A stretch of DNA of 64,000 nucleotides from Jeotgalibacillus sp. ET6 (GCF_029667115.1 NZ_JARUIU010000006.1:62001-126000); one strand, 5' to 3'. Positions 25,843 to 35,451 are shown, numbered from the stretch's first letter. The notes: generated by a model not told the origin, from the sequence alone. Numbers and translations: made by a program.

Positions 25843-25868
25843 GTTTTAAGTGTCAATAAAGAGGGTAA
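25843..25868 (+). promoter_or_regulatory. Sigma-B promoter of csbD
   Basis: GTTTTA (25843-25848), exactly 14 bp, and GGGTAA (25863-25868) match the sigma-B consensus GTTTAA-N14-GGGTAT with two changes, 38 bp upstream of the csbD start. Confidence 0.75.
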
Positions 25869-25906
25869 ATGCAAGAATAGTACATAAATATAAGGAGGAA
25901 TAAAAC

Positions 25907-26083
25907 ATGAGTGATAAAAAAGGATTGTCAGATAAAGTTAAAGGTGCCGTAAGCAAGGCTACTGGCGAGGTTAAAGATCAGGTGGGAAATGCTAAAAATG
26001 ACCGCAGCATGCAGCGTGAAGGGAAAAAAGATAAAACCCAGGGTGATGTCCAGCGCGGTATAGGAAATCTTAAAGACAAATAG
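25907..26083 (+). CDS. csbD: CsbD family general stress protein
   Basis: The 58-aa protein MSDKKGLSDKVKGAVSKATG.. is a hydrophilic CsbD-family member with its helix-rich repeat pattern (KGxxxKxxGxxKdqxG, later QREGKKDKTQGDVQRGIGN). CsbD is a sigma-B-controlled general stress protein whose molecular role is unknown. The gene has AAGGAGG before the ATG and a well-formed sigma-B promoter upstream, consistent with the family. A short repeat copy and a terminator-like tail follow. Confidence 0.9.
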   Translation: MSDKKGLSDKVKGAVSKATGEVKDQVGNAKNDRSMQREGKKDKTQGDVQRGIGNLKDK

Positions 26084-26090
26084 TAAAGCA

Positions 26091-26167
26091 AGGCTGAGAC
26101 ATAACTTAAAAAGTTTATAAATTGAATCAGTCAGCGAGCTTGAGACGTTTTTTCTCAGGCTTTTTTT
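26091..26167 (+). repeat. Dispersed repeat, copy H (internally deleted)
   Basis: Short form that keeps only the ends: AAGGCTGAGACATAACTTAAAAAG, then GAGCTTGAGACGTTTTTTCTCAGGC and a T-run. The two ends pair, so it also works as the csbD terminator. Confidence 0.65.
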
Positions 26168-26183
26168 ATGTTCAAAATAAAGA

Positions 26184-26211
26184 GGCTGGGGAGATTTGTA
26201 CTCCCCAGCCT
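26184..26211 (-). terminator. Terminator of the aldehyde dehydrogenase gene
   Basis: GGCTGGGGAG and CTCCCCAGCC with an 8-nt loop, then TCTTTATTTTG on the minus strand. Confidence 0.75.
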
Positions 26212-26224
26212 TGTTCATACAAAT

Positions 26225-27667
26225 TTATTCTTGCTTATACTGCATGTAAACAACGTGAGTGACTAAAAAGTCTTCCAGACCATGTCTGCCATCTGCTCCG
26301 CCGAGCCCGGATTTTCTGACACCGGCATGGTAGCCCTGCAATGCTTCAAAATTTTCACGGTTAACAAATGTCTCACCGAATTTCAAGCCATTTACTACTC
26401 TCATAATTTCGTGGTAGTCTTCAGAATAAACAGATGAAGAGAGACCATATTCGGTATCATTGCTCATTTCAATTGCTTCATCCAATGTACTGTAGGTTAC
26501 CAGAGGAAGAACAGGACCGAAAATCTCTTCTTTTATGATCGTCATATTTTGCTTGGCATTCGTAATTAACGTTGGTTCATAAAAATACCCTTTGCGATCT
26601 ATTGGTTTGCCTCCGGTTAAAATGTCTGCTCCTTCTTTTTCGGCTTGTTCCACCATGGAATGAACTTCTTCCAGCCGATCCTGACTCACCAATGGGCCGA
26701 GGTCTAAATTATTTTCTTCATTTGGGTTGCCGGCTTTTGCGTTCTGCATCGCTTCCTTCAATTTAGAAGTAAAGGCTTCTGCAACATTTTCCTGAACATA
26801 CACTCTTTCCGCATTTGTACATGCCTGTCCAGAATTCGTTAAACGCGATGCCATAATATGTTTGACAGCAAGATCCAAATCGGCATTTTCTGTAACAATG
26901 GCCGGCGCTTTTCCGCCAAGCTCAAGGTTTACCTTCGTGATATTTTCAGCAGCTGCCTGCATTACTTTCGTACCGGCACCGACGCTTCCGGTCATCGTAA
27001 TGATGGATACTTTCGGGTGCGATGCCAATGCATTACCTAAAGTGGAACCAGTTCCTGTAATAAAATTATAAACACCTTTAGGAAGGCCATCGGTTTTTTC
27101 GATTAGCTTTGTGAACTCCGCTGCAGTATTTGGGGTCTGCTGACTCGGCTTTAGCACAATTGAGCAGCCGGCAATTAAAGCTGTGGCTACTTTGCGGGCT
27201 AAAATGAATACCGGAAAGTTCCATGGTACGATTCCAGCCACAACGCCTATCGGCTTTTTGTACATCATAATATTTTCATTAGGCCGGTCACTAGGGAGAA
27301 CTTCACCTGTAATTCTACGTCCCCATTCAGACATATAGTAGAAATATTCAATTGCTGTATCTACTTCATCAGCTGCCTGGTCCTGAGGCTTTCCTTGCTC
27401 TTCAATCAGTAATTTAATAAAAGTTTCACGGTTCTCTTTAATCCCATCACCGAGCTTACGTACAATTTTCCCCCGCTCATTGGAAGGAACCTTTTCCCAT
27501 TCTTTTTGGGCATTAAAAGCTGCTTCTACAGCTTTATTAACATCTTCTTCCGTCCCTTTAGGCGTTCGGGAAATTACTTCTTCAGTCGCAGGATTCACTA
27601 TATCTATCCACTCATTAGAAGAAGATTCTGTGTAAGAGCCATTAATATAAAGTTTATGTTCGATCAT
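26225..27667 (-). CDS. Aldehyde dehydrogenase, AldA-like
   Basis: A 480-aa NAD-dependent aldehyde dehydrogenase. Key parts: PWNFPVFILARKVA, MTGSVGAGTKVMQAA, catalytic Glu in LELGGKAP, catalytic Cys in NSGQACTNAERVYV, EIFGPVLPLV. The C-terminal VNRENFEALQGYHAGVRKSG and HGLEDFLVTHVVYMQY resemble lactaldehyde/glycolaldehyde dehydrogenase (AldA). The ATG at 27667 has AAAGGAGG upstream; the longer frame to 27715 lacks a site. It is separated from the OsmC gene by about 100 bp and both run on the minus strand. Confidence 0.87.
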   Translation of the reverse strand: MIEHKLYINGSYTESSSNEWIDIVNPATEEVISRTPKGTEEDVNKAVEAAFNAQKEWEKVPSNERGKIVRKLGDGIKENRETFIKLLIEEQGKPQDQAADEVDTAIEYFYYMSEWGRRITGEVLPSDRPNENIMMYKKPIGVVAGIVPWNFPVFILARKVATALIAGCSIVLKPSQQTPNTAAEFTKLIEKTDGLPKGVYNFITGTGSTLGNALASHPKVSIITMTGSVGAGTKVMQAAAENITKVNLELGGKAPAIVTENADLDLAVKHIMASRLTNSGQACTNAERVYVQENVAEAFTSKLKEAMQNAKAGNPNEENNLDLGPLVSQDRLEEVHSMVEQAEKEGADILTGGKPIDRKGYFYEPTLITNAKQNMTIIKEEIFGPVLPLVTYSTLDEAIEMSNDTEYGLSSSVYSEDYHEIMRVVNGLKFGETFVNRENFEALQGYHAGVRKSGLGGADGRHGLEDFLVTHVVYMQYKQE

Positions 27668-27765
27668 GAATATTCCTCCTTTGATATGCAGAATACTCTC
27701 TGTTTTCCACATCATTCAAAAGAAAAACATAATTCAGCCTATCACCATCGAAATTGCCATAAAAT

Positions 27766-28197
27766 TTACCGTATCACTGGATGTACTTCTATAGAGACAT
27801 TTCCTTTAACAGCTCTAGAGATCATACAGCTTTCGTCTGCTTTAAATACGAGCCGTTCCGTTTTTTTAAAGTCGTTCTGATTTTTGACTCTAACGTATGG
27901 GCGATGGATAATTTCTTTATACGTAAAAACTCCGCTGTTGACTTCTACGCGCCCTTCTGACTCTAGAGATAGCTCTGCAACCTCAATATTTGCCCGTTCA
28001 AGCATTGCAGCGAGCGTAATGATGTAGCACGTTGAAGCAGCACCTAAAAGCATTTCATCAGGATTAGTGCCCACTCCGGGTCCGTCCATTTCTGCAGGAA
28101 TGGAGATGCTTGTTTTAAGTTTTTCAGCTTCTATACTGCCAACGCTGTTTCTCCCGCCGGGCCATTTTGCGTGTAAGATAAATGAATGAAGTGCCAT
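27766..28197 (-). CDS. OsmC family peroxiredoxin-like protein
   Basis: A 143-aa OsmC/Ohr-fold protein: HAKWPGGRNSVGSIE at the N-terminus, NPDEMLLGAASTCYIITLAAML with the first redox Cys, and KADESCMISRAVKGN with the second. Such proteins reduce organic hydroperoxides. The spacing SAxSC-like AASTC and the C-terminal SC fit the YhfA/SACOL1771 type more than Ohr. AAAGGAAGAG precedes the ATG at 28197. Confidence 0.85.
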   Translation of the reverse strand: MALHSFILHAKWPGGRNSVGSIEAEKLKTSISIPAEMDGPGVGTNPDEMLLGAASTCYIITLAAMLERANIEVAELSLESEGRVEVNSGVFTYKEIIHRPYVRVKNQNDFKKTERLVFKADESCMISRAVKGNVSIEVHPVIR

Positions 28198-28411
28198 TAC
28201 ACTCTTCCTTTCTGAGATTAATCCGTATCTCATCATATCTTAAAACGCAGATCTCTCTTTGTCTAAGATTTGACGTTCAATTTAAAGAGTCATGTGGTAA
28301 AATATTTAATTATGTAATTCTTTTTCCAATCCCTCAAACAGGAGAATTATATAGTACACTGTATATTGAGAGAAACTATAATTCAGTGTTAATAAGAGGA
28401 GCGTTTGATTT

Positions 28412-29464
28412 ATGGAACTTAAAGATACAAAACAAACAATTGAAGTAATTAAACAGCTTGTTCAAATACCCAGTCCTTCAGGTAATACCGGACGTGTCAT
28501 AACATTTGTACAAAAGTGGCTCGAAGAAAAAAATATCCCTTCTGTAATTACAAATAAGGGCAGTTTAATTGTAACGGAAGAGGGAAAAGACACGTCTAAA
28601 CATCGTGTACTCACAGCACATGTAGACACGCTTGGAGCAATGGTTAAAGAGATTAAAAGTGATGGCCGTCTTAAACTGTCAATGATTGGCGGCTTCAGAT
28701 GGAATGCTGCAGAAGGGGAATACTGCAGCGTGGAAACATCTGACGGGAACATGATTTCCGGAACCATTTTGATGCATCAGGCATCTGTTCACGTTTATAA
28801 GGACGCAGGATCTGCTTCCAGAGATGAGCAAAATATAGAAGTCCGGCTTGACGAAGTTGTACATAATGCAGAAGATACGAGGGCACTAGGAATTGAAGTG
28901 GGAGATTTTGTTTCATTTGATCCAAGGGTAGAAGTAACTGAAAGCGGATTTATCAAATCAAGGCATCTGGATGACAAAGCCAGCGTGGGAATTTTGATGA
29001 GCGTTCTGGAAAAACTGCATACCGCTGGAGAAACACTTCCTTATACCACTCACTTTATTATCGCCAACAATGAAGAAATCGGCTATGGCGGAAATTCTAA
29101 TATTCCAAAGGAAACGGTTGAATACATTGCCGTTGACATGGGTGCTTTGGGAGATGGTCAGGCTTCAGATGAATATACCGTGTCAATCTGTGCAAAAGAC
29201 AGCTCTGGACCCTACCATTACGGTTTAAGAAAACAGCTGGTAGAACTTGCACAAAAGTATGATATTGACTATAAAGTCGATATTTATCCTTTTTACGGCT
29301 CGGACGCCTCAGCCGCCATGAAAGCAGGATACGACGTTAAGCATGGCCTTATAGGTGCTGGGATCGATTCTTCCCACGCAAATGAACGGACCCATGTGAG
29401 CTCCATTTCTCATACTGAAGCGTTGATATACCGCTATATTACAGCATTGATGCCAAAAGAATAA
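28412..29464 (+). CDS. M42 family metallopeptidase
   Basis: A 350-aa co-catalytic zinc aminopeptidase of the M42 (glutamyl aminopeptidase/endoglucanase M) family. Zinc ligands and catalytic residues occur in TAHVDTLGAMV, SRHLDDKASVG, ANNEEIGYGGNS, AVDMGALGDG and DSSHANERTHVSS. These enzymes trim peptides from the N-terminus in the cytosol. AAGAGGAG precedes the ATG. The MurE-family gene follows after 63 bp in the same direction. Confidence 0.9.
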   Translation: MELKDTKQTIEVIKQLVQIPSPSGNTGRVITFVQKWLEEKNIPSVITNKGSLIVTEEGKDTSKHRVLTAHVDTLGAMVKEIKSDGRLKLSMIGGFRWNAAEGEYCSVETSDGNMISGTILMHQASVHVYKDAGSASRDEQNIEVRLDEVVHNAEDTRALGIEVGDFVSFDPRVEVTESGFIKSRHLDDKASVGILMSVLEKLHTAGETLPYTTHFIIANNEEIGYGGNSNIPKETVEYIAVDMGALGDGQASDEYTVSICAKDSSGPYHYGLRKQLVELAQKYDIDYKVDIYPFYGSDASAAMKAGYDVKHGLIGAGIDSSHANERTHVSSISHTEALIYRYITALMPKE

Positions 29465-29527
29465 ATTTCCAGTAAATAGCTCAACAGAAAAACCTAAGAA
29501 ATAGATGCTAAGAAAGAGGAATAAAAA

Positions 29528-30991
29528 ATGAAGACTATAGACCTTTTTGATAAATTAAAACTGAAAACAATCATTGGAAAACTGCCTGAGGAAGTGGAAT
29601 ATATTGAGGCAGATTCCAGAGCAGTTAAGCCCGGGGCAGTATTTGTCTGTATTAAAGGGCATACAGCTGATGGACATGATTATGCTCAATTAGCTGTTGA
29701 AAAAGGTGCTTCAGTGGTTGTTACTGAAAAAGAACTGGATTTAGGAGCTGGTGAAGCCGCACAGGTAATTGTCAAAAGCACTTCAAGAGCACTGGCCTTT
29801 ATAGCTAATCAATTTTATTCCTACCCTTCCTATAAATTAAATGTAATTGGAGTAACAGGTACAAATGGAAAAACATCTGTTACCAATTTGATCCATCAGC
29901 TGATAAAACGGGGAGGGGAGAGATCTGCATTGTCCGGTACGATTGGCTTTGACCTGGATGGAATTCTTCATGAAAGTGCCAATACCACAAGTGATATTGT
30001 TACAACTCAGCGAATGATGGTACAGGCAATGGACCTTGGCATTCCCAATATGATATTTGAGGTTTCATCCCATGGTCTTGTTGAAGGAAGACTCTCGGGT
30101 GTTGACTTTGATGTTGTAACATTTACAAACTTAAGCCACGATCATCTGGACTTTCATGGAACGATGGAACATTATGGCTACGCAAAAGGACTGCTGTTTT
30201 CCCAGCTAGGTCAAAATCTCCAAAAACCTAAATACGCTGTCATAAATCAGGATGATGAGTGGCATGATATATATTCTCAAATGACACCTTTTGAGGTTAT
30301 TTCTTACAGTATGAAAGACAAAGCGGATTTCTGGGCTAAAGATATTGTGTATATGGACGACATGACCCGCTTTGAACTTGAATCACCGGAAGGGACGTTT
30401 ACAGTCGAAACGCAGCTGCTTGGGACATTTAATGTGTCAAATATATTAGCAGCCCTAGCCACCCTTTATGCAAAAGGGGAAAAGGTAGAAAAGCTCGTAG
30501 AAATCCTTAAAGAGATTCCGCCTGTTTCCGGAAGGATGGAACGTGTTCATACTGAGGCGCCATTATCAATCTACGTGGATTATGCTCATACTCCGGATGC
30601 GATTGAAAAAGCAATTCAATCGGTTATGCCTTTTAAAAAGAATCGTATTCTTTTTCTTGTAGGCACTGGAGGCAACAGGGATAAATCAAAACGTCCCGCC
30701 ATGGCTGAAAAAGCATCACTTGCCGATTATGTTGTGCTGACCACAGACGATCCAAGGTTTGAAAGCTACGACAGCATTGTGAATGATTTAGGCAAAGGAA
30801 TGACACACGACCAATATGCGTTGATTGGAGATCGGGAAGAAGCAGTACGTCATCTGATGGAAATAGCCGAGCCTGATGATATAATTATTTTCGCAGGAAA
30901 AGGTCACGAAAATTACCAGATTATCGAAAATACCAAATATCCCCACAGTGACAGAGGGATCGCGCTTGAAGTAATAGCTGAACGTTTTTAA
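29528..30991 (+). CDS. murE: MurE-family UDP-MurNAc-peptide ligase
   Basis: A 487-aa Mur ligase with the three MurE domains: uridine-binding N-terminus (EADSRAVKPGAVFVCIKG), ATP-binding centre (GVTGTNGKTSVTNLI) and C-terminal domain (YVDYAHTPDAIEKAI, LVGTGGNRDKSKRP). SNTT-like ANTTSDIVTTQ and FTNLSHDHLDFHGT are typical. The third-substrate motif is DDPR (TTDDPRFE) where diaminopimelate-adding enzymes have DNPR; the Arg is kept. The gene is outside a dcw cluster, so it may be a paralogue with a side role in wall or polymer synthesis, or the only copy; the window cannot tell. A terminator follows 5 bp later. Confidence 0.85.
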   Translation: MKTIDLFDKLKLKTIIGKLPEEVEYIEADSRAVKPGAVFVCIKGHTADGHDYAQLAVEKGASVVVTEKELDLGAGEAAQVIVKSTSRALAFIANQFYSYPSYKLNVIGVTGTNGKTSVTNLIHQLIKRGGERSALSGTIGFDLDGILHESANTTSDIVTTQRMMVQAMDLGIPNMIFEVSSHGLVEGRLSGVDFDVVTFTNLSHDHLDFHGTMEHYGYAKGLLFSQLGQNLQKPKYAVINQDDEWHDIYSQMTPFEVISYSMKDKADFWAKDIVYMDDMTRFELESPEGTFTVETQLLGTFNVSNILAALATLYAKGEKVEKLVEILKEIPPVSGRMERVHTEAPLSIYVDYAHTPDAIEKAIQSVMPFKKNRILFLVGTGGNRDKSKRPAMAEKASLADYVVLTTDDPRFESYDSIVNDLGKGMTHDQYALIGDREEAVRHLMEIAEPDDIIIFAGKGHENYQIIENTKYPHSDRGIALEVIAERF

Positions 30992-30995
30992 ATAT

Positions 30996-31026
30996 AAAAA
31001 AGGCTGCCCATCGGCAGCCTTTTTTA
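30996..31026. terminator. Bidirectional terminator
   Basis: AAAAAAGGCTGCC, a CATC loop and GGCAGCCTTTTTT. It serves the MurE-family gene and the convergent nucleoside transporter gene. Confidence 0.9.
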
Positions 31027-31045
31027 ACGTGAAAATATATTTAAT

Positions 31046-32287
31046 TTAAAAGAACATACCGGCAATTGAAGCAGACAGCAGCGATGCAAGCGCACCGGCG
31101 ATGACAGCACGTATTCCGAGACGCGCAATATCAGGTCTGCGTTCAGGAGCAAGATTTCCCAATCCGCCAAGAAGGATGGCAAGAGAAGAAATGTTTGCAA
31201 AACCGCAAAGCGCAAATGTGATAATCGCTACTGTTTTTTCCGATAATTGATCAATCATAGGAGCAAAACTTGCATAGGCAACAAACTCATTTAAAACAAG
31301 TTTTTGGCCAATAAAGTTTCCGGCTTGAATTGCCTCATTCCATGGAATTCCAATGGCAAAGGCAAGAGGGGCGAAGACATAGCCCAAAACTAATTCAATG
31401 GATAGGTTGTCGTAGCCGAAAAATCCGCCAATGCCTCCTAAAATTCCATTCAGCATGGCAATTAAAGCAATAAAGGCAATTAGCATAGCTCCAACGTTCA
31501 GTACAAGCTGAAGACCGGTACTGGCTCCTTTTGCAGCAGCATCAACTACATTTGCCGCTTCTGCATCTGCTTCCATTTCCAAATCTTCCGGATCCGGCCG
31601 GTCGTCTGTTTCAGGTACGAATACTTTTGCCATTACCAGACCAGCTGGTGCCGCCATAAAACTTGCAGCCAATAGATATTCAAGCGGAACTCCAAGCTGG
31701 GAATATCCGATCAATACAGAACCAGCGACTGATGCCAGTCCACCTGTCATGACAGCAAATAGCTCTGAGTTCGTCATTCTTGAGATATAAGGTTTCACGA
31801 CTAAAGGAGCTTCCGTCTGGCCTACAAATATATTTGCTGCTGCAGACATGGATTCTGCTTTTCGTGTGCCGAGCAGCCAGGAAAGACCACCGCCAAGGAA
31901 TTTAATAATGACTTGCATAATTTTCAGGTGATACAGAACAGAAATAAGTGCTGAGAAAAAGATAATAATACATAACACATTAATCGCAAAAACAATTCGG
32001 TCATCCTGATACATAAAGCCGCCTAAAACAAATTCAATTCCTTCATTGGCATACGTAATGATATTGTTGACGCCAAATGTCAGTCTTTCAAGTGCCCATT
32101 GGCCAGGACTTGTTTTAAGAACTAGAAATGCAAACGTCAATTGAAGGGCAAGACCTACAAATACAGGGCGCCAGTTGATTGAGCGTCTATTTGATGAAAG
32201 TGCAAAGGCAATTCCCAAAACCACGATAATGCCTGCCAGACCCCAGAGAATATTTATCACTGTGTACAACTCCATTCTTTTAGTCAT
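31046..32287 (-). CDS. Concentrative nucleoside transporter (CNT/NupC family)
   Basis: A 413-aa membrane protein with the CNT signature: [20 protein letters not shown], the [11 protein letters not shown] loop, and the late [19 protein letters not shown]. It imports nucleosides with H+ or Na+. An acidic loop ([19 protein letters not shown], about residue 230) divides the two halves. The start is uncertain: ATG 32287, TTG 32296 and ATG 32275 all lack a strong ribosome binding site. The upstream region has a TTGCAAGCGTTTCAA palindromic sequence that is one base short of a cre site. Confidence 0.88.
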   Translation of the reverse strand: MTKRMELYTVINILWGLAGIIVVLGIAFALSSNRRSINWRPVFVGLALQLTFAFLVLKTSPGQWALERLTFGVNNIITYANEGIEFVLGGFMYQDDRIVFAINVLCIIIFFSALISVLYHLKIMQVIIKFLGGGLSWLLGTRKAESMSAAANIFVGQTEAPLVVKPYISRMTNSELFAVMTGGLASVAGSVLIGYSQLGVPLEYLLAASFMAAPAGLVMAKVFVPETDDRPDPEDLEMEADAEAANVVDAAAKGASTGLQLVLNVGAMLIAFIALIAMLNGILGGIGGFFGYDNLSIELVLGYVFAPLAFAIGIPWNEAIQAGNFIGQKLVLNEFVAYASFAPMIDQLSEKTVAIITFALCGFANISSLAILLGGLGNLAPERRPDIARLGIRAVIAGALASLLSASIAGMFF

Positions 32288-32363
32288 GCTTGTCAAAACA
32301 CTTCACTCATTTTACAATGCAATTGCAAGCGTTTCAATAATAGTCACAAAAGTGTCAAATTAA

Positions 32364-32379
32364 TGTCAGAGGTCTGACA
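32364..32379. promoter_or_regulatory. Inverted repeat between divergent genes
   Basis: TGTCAGA, GG, TCTGACA: perfect 7-bp arms with a 2-bp centre, between the nucleoside transporter gene and the YueH-like gene and 18 bp before the latter's start. It looks like a dimeric repressor site; the protein is unknown. Confidence 0.45.
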
Positions 32380-32397
32380 ACTGGAGGAAAAATTACC

Positions 32398-32637
32398 ATG
32401 AAAATTAGAAGAAGTATATCTGGTACTAATGAAAGAAAAGTATTTATTCATGAAAATAAGAAAGAGGAAACCATCTTAGTAGCCATTCCCACACTCTCGT
32501 GGTCTGCAGAATTTACATATGATGAATTAGGTGAGGAGTTAAATCATAAACTAAAGGGAACCTTGCAAAAAACAACAGACGCTGAGGAGTCAGCAGAAAT
32601 TGCTCAGCGAATTTCTCAGTGGACTAATGAGATGTAA
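32398..32637 (+). CDS. YueH-like small protein
   Basis: A 79-aa protein, MKIRRSISGTNERKVFIHEN.., with IPTLSWSAEFTYDELGEELNHKL and a C-terminal AQRISQWTNEM. It resembles the small Bacillus YueH proteins as I recall them (FIHENKKEE, IPxxxWS, REWTxEM-like end). Function unknown. CTGGAGGAAA precedes the ATG. A palindrome (32364-32379) overlaps the upstream region. Confidence 0.65.
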   Translation: MKIRRSISGTNERKVFIHENKKEETILVAIPTLSWSAEFTYDELGEELNHKLKGTLQKTTDAEESAEIAQRISQWTNEM

Positions 32638-32704
32638 AGAGAATCCATTTTAGTATGTTGTGCAATTGCAATCCTTACTATACGATTTAGAATAAAATAC
32701 GCTA

Positions 32705-32747
32705 TTGAAACAAGAAAACCTTCTTCTGTTCATTCCAGAAGAAGGTT
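32705..32747 (-). terminator. Terminator of the DUF4397 gene
   Basis: AACCTTCTTCTG pairs with CAGAAGAAGGTT around a 7-nt loop; on the minus strand it is followed by TTCTTGTTTC, 13 bp past the DUF4397 stop. Confidence 0.65.
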
Positions 32748-32759
32748 GTTAGGATTCAA

Positions 32760-33560
32760 TTAATTTAATACTTTCTTACGAAGTGCTGCAAATGCAATAG
32801 CACCGCTCAATACTGCAAGCGTCATAGCATAAGGGAATAACGAATCATTTTGACCGGACGCTCCGCCAAAACCTGCTTCAGGCATTTTACTTGGCATTGT
32901 TTCAGCACCAGGAGCTGTCAATACGAGAGCTTCAATGCTGTCAAGTGTGTTGACTGCATAGACACTGTAAGCCATTCCTTCTTCAAGCGCTGTTCCGGAA
33001 AGATCAAGTACTTGATCTCCTTCAGGTGTACGTACTTCAAGATCGTAAGTATCTGCTGGAAGCTCAGTGAAATCAGTCACTCCTGGAAATGAAGCTCCGC
33101 TAAAGACCGCGTCTCCGCCAACAAGCCCCACATCAACTGTCGGTGCATCTGGAGAAAAATGTCCAGCTCGGATCTTTACCATTCCTTCTTCTATCATAAG
33201 ATCATCTTGTGTAACATTCAATTCAATGGCTTCTAAGAGGTTAATGGCAGAAGCAGTATAGTAGCTGCCTGCTTCAACAGTTATCGTTTCTGTGATCACG
33301 GCAGTTTCCTGAACACCGGCAGGAAAAATTTCCACATCATGTTCACCCGCTGGCAAGGCTAAGTAATCTGTGTAGGCCTTAAATTCAGCGCCTTCAACAA
33401 CCGCTTCTCCATTGACGTAAACATCTACAGCAGGGGCATCAGGTGAAGCGTGCAGGATTCTTACCCAGCCTTCACCTTCATGATCGTCAGCAAGGGCGGC
33501 TCCTCCCATTAGCGCAAGCATCATTACAGCAGCAAAAAAAGAAGCAAAAACCTTTTTCAA
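32760..33560 (-). CDS. Secreted DUF4397 protein with a possible C-terminal sorting signal
   Basis: A 266-aa exported protein. A signal peptide (KKVFASFFAAVMMLALMGG, cleavage near ALADDHEG) leads into two DUF4397 repeats that begin WVRILHASPDAPAVDVYVNG and VKIRAGHFSPDAPTVDVGLV. The C-terminus has MPEAGFGG, a short linker, a hydrophobic helix (AMTLAVLSGAIAFAAL) and a basic RKK tail, the layout of a sortase-anchored protein but with a non-canonical motif. TTG 33560 is chosen because AGAGGAGAG sits 8 bases upstream; the TTG at 33593 lacks a site. The protein is very acidic. Its function is unknown; cell-surface display is inferred. Confidence 0.8.
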   Translation of the reverse strand: MKKVFASFFAAVMMLALMGGAALADDHEGEGWVRILHASPDAPAVDVYVNGEAVVEGAEFKAYTDYLALPAGEHDVEIFPAGVQETAVITETITVEAGSYYTASAINLLEAIELNVTQDDLMIEEGMVKIRAGHFSPDAPTVDVGLVGGDAVFSGASFPGVTDFTELPADTYDLEVRTPEGDQVLDLSGTALEEGMAYSVYAVNTLDSIEALVLTAPGAETMPSKMPEAGFGGASGQNDSLFPYAMTLAVLSGAIAFAALRKKVLN

Positions 33561-33581
33561 TCCACTCACTCTCCTCTTAAA

Positions 33582-33637
33582 GTATTTGTACAACGTGTGT
33601 ACAATCTATTTATAACTTATGTACAATATTAGATCAA
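33582..33637 (-). promoter_or_regulatory. DUF4397 gene promoter with three phased TGTACA sites
   Basis: On the minus strand TTGATC (33632-33637), 17 bp and TATAAA (33609-33614) form a promoter. TGTACA palindromes start at 33587, 33598 and 33620, spaced 11 and 22 bp, so all lie on the same face of the helix and flank the -10 box. Confidence 0.55.
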
Positions 33638-33882
33638 CTCTCAATATGCTGAAAATTCAGTGTAAATTTTAAATCAACAAAAAAAACAGTCTTGGCGGAA
33701 GGTTGGACCGGCATAAAAAAGCGTAGATAACGGCCATAATTCAACATTTTTAGCAACCGTAGATTCATTTTAAAACTAATAAAATTAAAAAAGCCTTGCA
33801 GAAATAAATACACATTTGCAATCCATTGAATGAACCACTATCATTTAATGGATACAGTTTAAAGATCGAGAGGATTAAAAAA

Positions 33883-35451
33883 ATGACTACATTACAAAAT
33901 GAAGTATTATCAAGACGGACTTTTGCTATTATATCCCACCCGGATGCCGGGAAAACAACCCTGACCGAACAGCTTTTATTATTTGGCGGCGCTATTCGAG
34001 CGGCTGGAACAGTAAAAGGAAAAAAAACAGGGAAGTATGCTACATCAGACTGGATGGAAATTGAGAAACAGCGTGGTATTTCCGTAACATCTTCTGTCAT
34101 GCAGTTTGATTATGATCATAAACGCGTAAATATACTTGATACCCCGGGTCACCAGGACTTCAGTGAAGACACTTATCGAACGTTAATGGCTGTAGACAGT
34201 GCCGTCATGATTATCGATGCGGCAAAGGGGATTGAAGCGCAAACGTTAAAGCTGTTTAAGGTATGTAAAATGAGGGGCATTCCAATTTTTACATTTGTAA
34301 ACAAGCTTGACCGTCAGGGCAGAGAACCGCTTGAAATTATGGAAGAACTTGAAGAAGTTCTTGGCATTGAATCTTATGCTATGAACTGGCCGATCGGAAT
34401 GGGCAAGGAGTTTCTTGGCATTTATGACCGGCATCATAAAAGAATTGAACAGTTTAGAGTGGAAGATCATGAGAGGTTTTTGCCTTTGAATGATGAAGGA
34501 GAACTAGACGGTGATCATTCCATTAAACAATCAGGTCTTTATGATCAGGCACTTGAAGATGTGATGCTTCTTGAAGAAGCAGGAAATGAATTCACTGAAG
34601 AACGTCTGGCGAATGGAGAAATTACACCCGTTTTCTTCGGCAGTGCTCTGACCAATTTCGGAGTACAAACCTTTTTGGAAACCTATCTTGAATTCGCTCC
34701 TGCACCGCAGCCCAGAGAATCAGATATTGGTCCGATTGCGCCGGCTTCAGAAGAATTTTCAGGATTTGTTTTTAAAATTCAAGCCAATATGAACCCCGCA
34801 CATAGAGACCGGATTGCATTTTTGCGCATTTGTTCAGGTAAGTTTGAAAGAGGAATGTCCGTACAATTATCCAGAACGGGCAAGACCATTAAACTATCTT
34901 CCTCTACTTCCTTTTTAGCAGATGACCGAAATACGGTCGATGTGGCGGTAAGCGGTGATATTATTGGAATTTACGATACGGGTAACTATCAGATCGGCGA
35001 CACGATTACGGAAAGCAAAAAAAGCTTTCATTTTGAAAAGCTTCCACAGTTCACACCTGAATTATTTATGAGAGTCACCGCTAAAAATGTGATGAAGCAG
35101 AAGCATTTTCACAAAGGAATTAATCAGCTCGTACAGGAAGGTGCAATCCAGCTTTATAAAACACTACGGACGGAAGATGTCATTTTAGGGGCTGTCGGCC
35201 AGCTGCAATTTGAAGTATTTGAGCACCGCATGAAAAATGAATACAATGTGGATGTCATGATGGAGAATATCGGTTCTAAAATTGCCAGATGGATCGAAAA
35301 CGAAAATGAAGTAAAGGATTCAATGTCTTCAAGCAGAAGCATGCTTGTTAAAGACCGGCATGACAGGCTGGTATTTCTATTTGAAAATGATTTTGCTATG
35401 CGCTGGTTTTCTGATAAACATCCTGATATAAAACTTTACAGTCTGCTTTAG
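33883..35451 (+). CDS. prfC: Peptide chain release factor 3
   Basis: The 522-aa GTPase RF3 recycles RF1/RF2 from the ribosome after termination. G motifs: [20 protein letters not shown] (G1), RGISVTSS (G2), [14 protein letters not shown] (G3), [10 protein letters not shown] (G4), followed by the RF3-specific central and C-terminal domains ([20 protein letters not shown]). The ATG at 33883 is used, with GAGAGG 11 bases upstream; the frame extends further but without a site. A repeat copy whose hairpin can terminate transcription lies about 45 bp past the stop. Confidence 0.93.
   Translation: MTTLQNEVLSRRTFAIISHPDAGKTTLTEQLLLFGGAIRAAGTVKGKKTGKYATSDWMEIEKQRGISVTSSVMQFDYDHKRVNILDTPGHQDFSEDTYRTLMAVDSAVMIIDAAKGIEAQTLKLFKVCKMRGIPIFTFVNKLDRQGREPLEIMEELEEVLGIESYAMNWPIGMGKEFLGIYDRHHKRIEQFRVEDHERFLPLNDEGELDGDHSIKQSGLYDQALEDVMLLEEAGNEFTEERLANGEITPVFFGSALTNFGVQTFLETYLEFAPAPQPRESDIGPIAPASEEFSGFVFKIQANMNPAHRDRIAFLRICSGKFERGMSVQLSRTGKTIKLSSSTSFLADDRNTVDVAVSGDIIGIYDTGNYQIGDTITESKKSFHFEKLPQFTPELFMRVTAKNVMKQKHFHKGINQLVQEGAIQLYKTLRTEDVILGAVGQLQFEVFEHRMKNEYNVDVMMENIGSKIARWIENENEVKDSMSSSRSMLVKDRHDRLVFLFENDFAMRWFSDKHPDIKLYSLL

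Noticed and set aside
32318-32332. cre site upstream of the nucleoside transporter
   Set aside because: TTGCAAGCGTTTCAA is one base short of the consensus spacing.
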